DNA from: Telmatactis stephensoni
Lineage: Eukaryota; Cnidaria; Anthozoa; Actiniaria; Isophelliidae
Direction of reading: 5' to 3'
DNA: 64,000 nt
NCBI GenBank assembly: GCA_029948255.1
Contig: JALIZF010001268.1
Location: 1-64,000 of the forward strand
Positions 62,119-64,000 of the stretch are shown one piece after another (positions within the stretch are counted from its first letter, which is position 1; each line of letters starts with the position of its first letter). The translations under genes and the position numbers were made by a program. The notes beneath the pieces are model-generated. The model was not told where the DNA came from. It saw nothing but the letters and a program-made list of their open reading frames with translations, and made no database searches.

Positions 62119-63951
62119 TCAAGTTTTGCTATCCGTGAGCCAAACTGTATTGCTCTTTTGGGTAAAACTGCTGATGAGGTAAGGCCCAACAATTTTGCTG
62201 ATTGACGAAGTAAGATCTTCTCTCCAGTCCCTTTTGGTAGCCTTAGGTCGGCCTAATACGAGAACGAGAACAGTTAAGAGTAGTAAATGAAAACAGTCAA
62301 CTTACTTTTACGGTTTAAATAAAATCACTCTAAATGCTACTAGTGAAAAGACAAGCACTGGTAATGAATAGCACATTACTGAGTCTGTGTATGTTGCTCG
62401 TGCTTATGCTCAAATGTCATCAGTGAAAAGACAAGCACTGCATGCTAATGGGCAGTTCATTATTTAGTCTGTGTATGTTGCTTGTACTTATTCATTTTCA
62501 CTATCAAAAGGACAAGCACTGGAAATGAGCAGTACATCAGTGAGTCTACATATGTTGTTTGTGCTTATGTCACTTGTCTGGACTAAGCAATTACCTTCAA
62601 GTACACTGGAAGCCCACTAAGGAATGACACAACTTCTTCATCAAGGAAAGGAAAACGCGCTTCACGCCCGTGATCAGATATACAGCGGTCATCCCTACCA
62701 AGGTTACGTTCAGAAATTCGATTAACTTCCATTTCCATCTCATTAACAAGGCCTAACCAGCCTTGATGACTAGTGTAGCAAACAGAAATGCACTGAATTA
62801 GTATATGAAGATACGTGGTGTGTAAGAGAAAAGGGCAAAAAGGGTTGGTGGGAAACATGAGAAAGAGAAACAAACGGGCAAAAAAGAACTAAAAGAAAGA
62901 AAAAATGATAGATAAAGAGAAGGAAGGAGAAAAGGGAAGGAAGGAAGGAAGGGAAGAGAAAAGGGATAAGACAAATATATGCTTAGCTTGTACGACTTAC
63001 TTAAATTTTGTTCGATGTCTTGCATAGCCACCAAGTTGTTCATCTGCTCCCATACCAACCAAGAGCACCTAATATGAAATAAAGTATATAGACTGATAGC
63101 TTCTAAATGAACTAACATTTATTATTTGATAAATGAAGGACTGAATGAGTATTTAAGGTGATTCCTCTGTAATATATTCTTTAAAAAACGGAAATTTTTC
63201 CATGCTTCATTGATATTTTTTAATTTTCAAATATATTGTGTGAATCATTGCAAGGAAGCAAGTCTTGAAATAAAAGATGGAGGTCACCATGCTCGTTTGC
63301 AAGATATTTTGTAAAACATCATCATAATAGGGCTAAAACACTATTTCAAGAGGGGGGAATGGGGTGAGTTTTGCAAAAATCGATTTTTATCGAAACAAAT
63401 TGAAACAAATCGAAACAAATCGAAACAAGGGAATCACCTTGAAGAGGCTGGCACAACTTTCTTGACACCATAAATTTTGCTGATTTTGTTCCAGCACGTT
63501 GAATCCACTGTCAAAATTGTGATATTGATATTGTAAGATTGGAAAGTTTTGTGAAAATTGTCTACAAAATGAAAAAGTTATTTCCGTTTTAAATAGACAG
63601 TATGCCTGTCTGCCTACATTTCTTTATATAAAAAAAGCAATAAGCAATGGCGATGAAACTTTGCAGTCTTACGTTTATTGATATAACAAACTTGATGGTG
63701 GACTCATTCCCTTTTCCACAAAAATGCTGAATTATTTCAGATTGTCACTCCAGTGTGATCTAGGTGAATTGCATACCTTGGCAGTGCTTTGGTATTCTAC
63801 AGGATGAACACATGATCTAGGTCCATTTCCACTAACACAATATGGACATCGTACAACACCACTCCCCCTGGCAGCAAACCATAATGCACATCCTATACTA
63901 TCATCTAGTACTGAATTCAGGGGGGACACCAAGTGAGTGATATGTTCAGAT
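62067..63951 (-). CDS. ASNSD1: Asparagine synthetase domain-containing protein 1, C-terminal part
   Basis: Belongs to the ASNSD1 family: a glutamine-amidotransferase/asparagine synthetase-like protein whose reaction is not settled. The gene continues beyond the right edge. Four exons: 63951-63777, 63068-63001, 62769-62595, 62252-62067, with consistent phase. Landmarks are [89 protein letters not shown] and [15 protein letters not shown], all matching the synthetase-like domain. The end reads [14 protein letters not shown] and a TGA at 62067-62069. NEK-x-S-x-x-C-x-R-L matches the family end as I recall it, but LKQQ and the stop lie in the second unit of a 40 bp minisatellite. The first exon has an unusual Cys-containing insert ([15 protein letters not shown]). 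Confidence 0.93.
63069..63776. other. ASNSD1 intron, nothing recognised
   Basis: AT-rich intron with a short run of AAATCGAAACAAATCGAAAC repeats near 63390-63430. No ORF or mobile element was recognised. The smaller downstream intron (62770-63000) is polypurine-rich. Confidence 0.5.
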
Positions 63952-64000
63952 CTATGTCACAATATTAGTGAAAGTTAGTCTTAATGGAGAATTGACATTG

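Overview
This window is animal nuclear DNA. It has split genes with GT-AG introns, no operons, AT-rich intergenic DNA, and many short inverted-repeat elements and microsatellites. The proteins (a Shal-type Kv channel, a BTB-BACK-Kelch protein, a TESK kinase, PRDM6 and ASNSD1) are metazoan. Together with a restriction-like-endonuclease LINE and abundant TIR elements they suggest a cnidarian, probably an anthozoan such as a coral. The taxon is inferred, not proven.

Layout. 1-7.2 kb is a repeat zone: a degenerate tRNA-like/hammerhead-like stretch, then two 3' copies of one non-LTR retrotransposon family. One copy is open. The other is broken by a 1.8 kb palindromic TTAA element and by a nonsense codon. 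7.2-12 kb holds a Mutator-like MITE and a second TTAA palindrome that itself carries a hAT element and a further insertion. 12.1-13.2 kb (-) encodes the C-terminal half of MsrA; its catalytic exon was not found. 15.3-19.6 kb (+) is a two-exon Shal-like K+ channel gene whose intron splits the GYG selectivity filter. 20.8-22.6 kb holds MITEs, including a nested set of three ~140 bp palindromes. 23.0-29.6 kb (-) is a nine-exon Kelch-like gene (612 aa), convergent with the channel gene, with a probable 5'UTR exon near 31.35 kb and an unexplained extra coding exon in one intron. 35.5-44.4 kb (-) is an eight-exon TESK-like kinase gene (664 aa). 47.0-50.0 kb (-) is a PRDM6 homologue (PR/SET plus four zinc fingers), with a possible further 5' exon at 55.0 kb. 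57-61.5 kb is mostly repeats, including a TIR element whose two short ORFs converge. 62.1-64 kb (-) is the 3' part of ASNSD1; the end of its last coding exon is the first unit of a 40 bp minisatellite.

The genes are functionally unrelated neighbours: redox repair, membrane excitability, ubiquitin-ligase adaptor, actin-regulatory kinase, chromatin/transcription factor and an asparagine synthetase-like protein. The most informative material is how the mobile elements are built and nested, and the cases where repeats touch coding sequence. Exon boundaries were set by eye from splice sites, phase and family alignment; no search was run.
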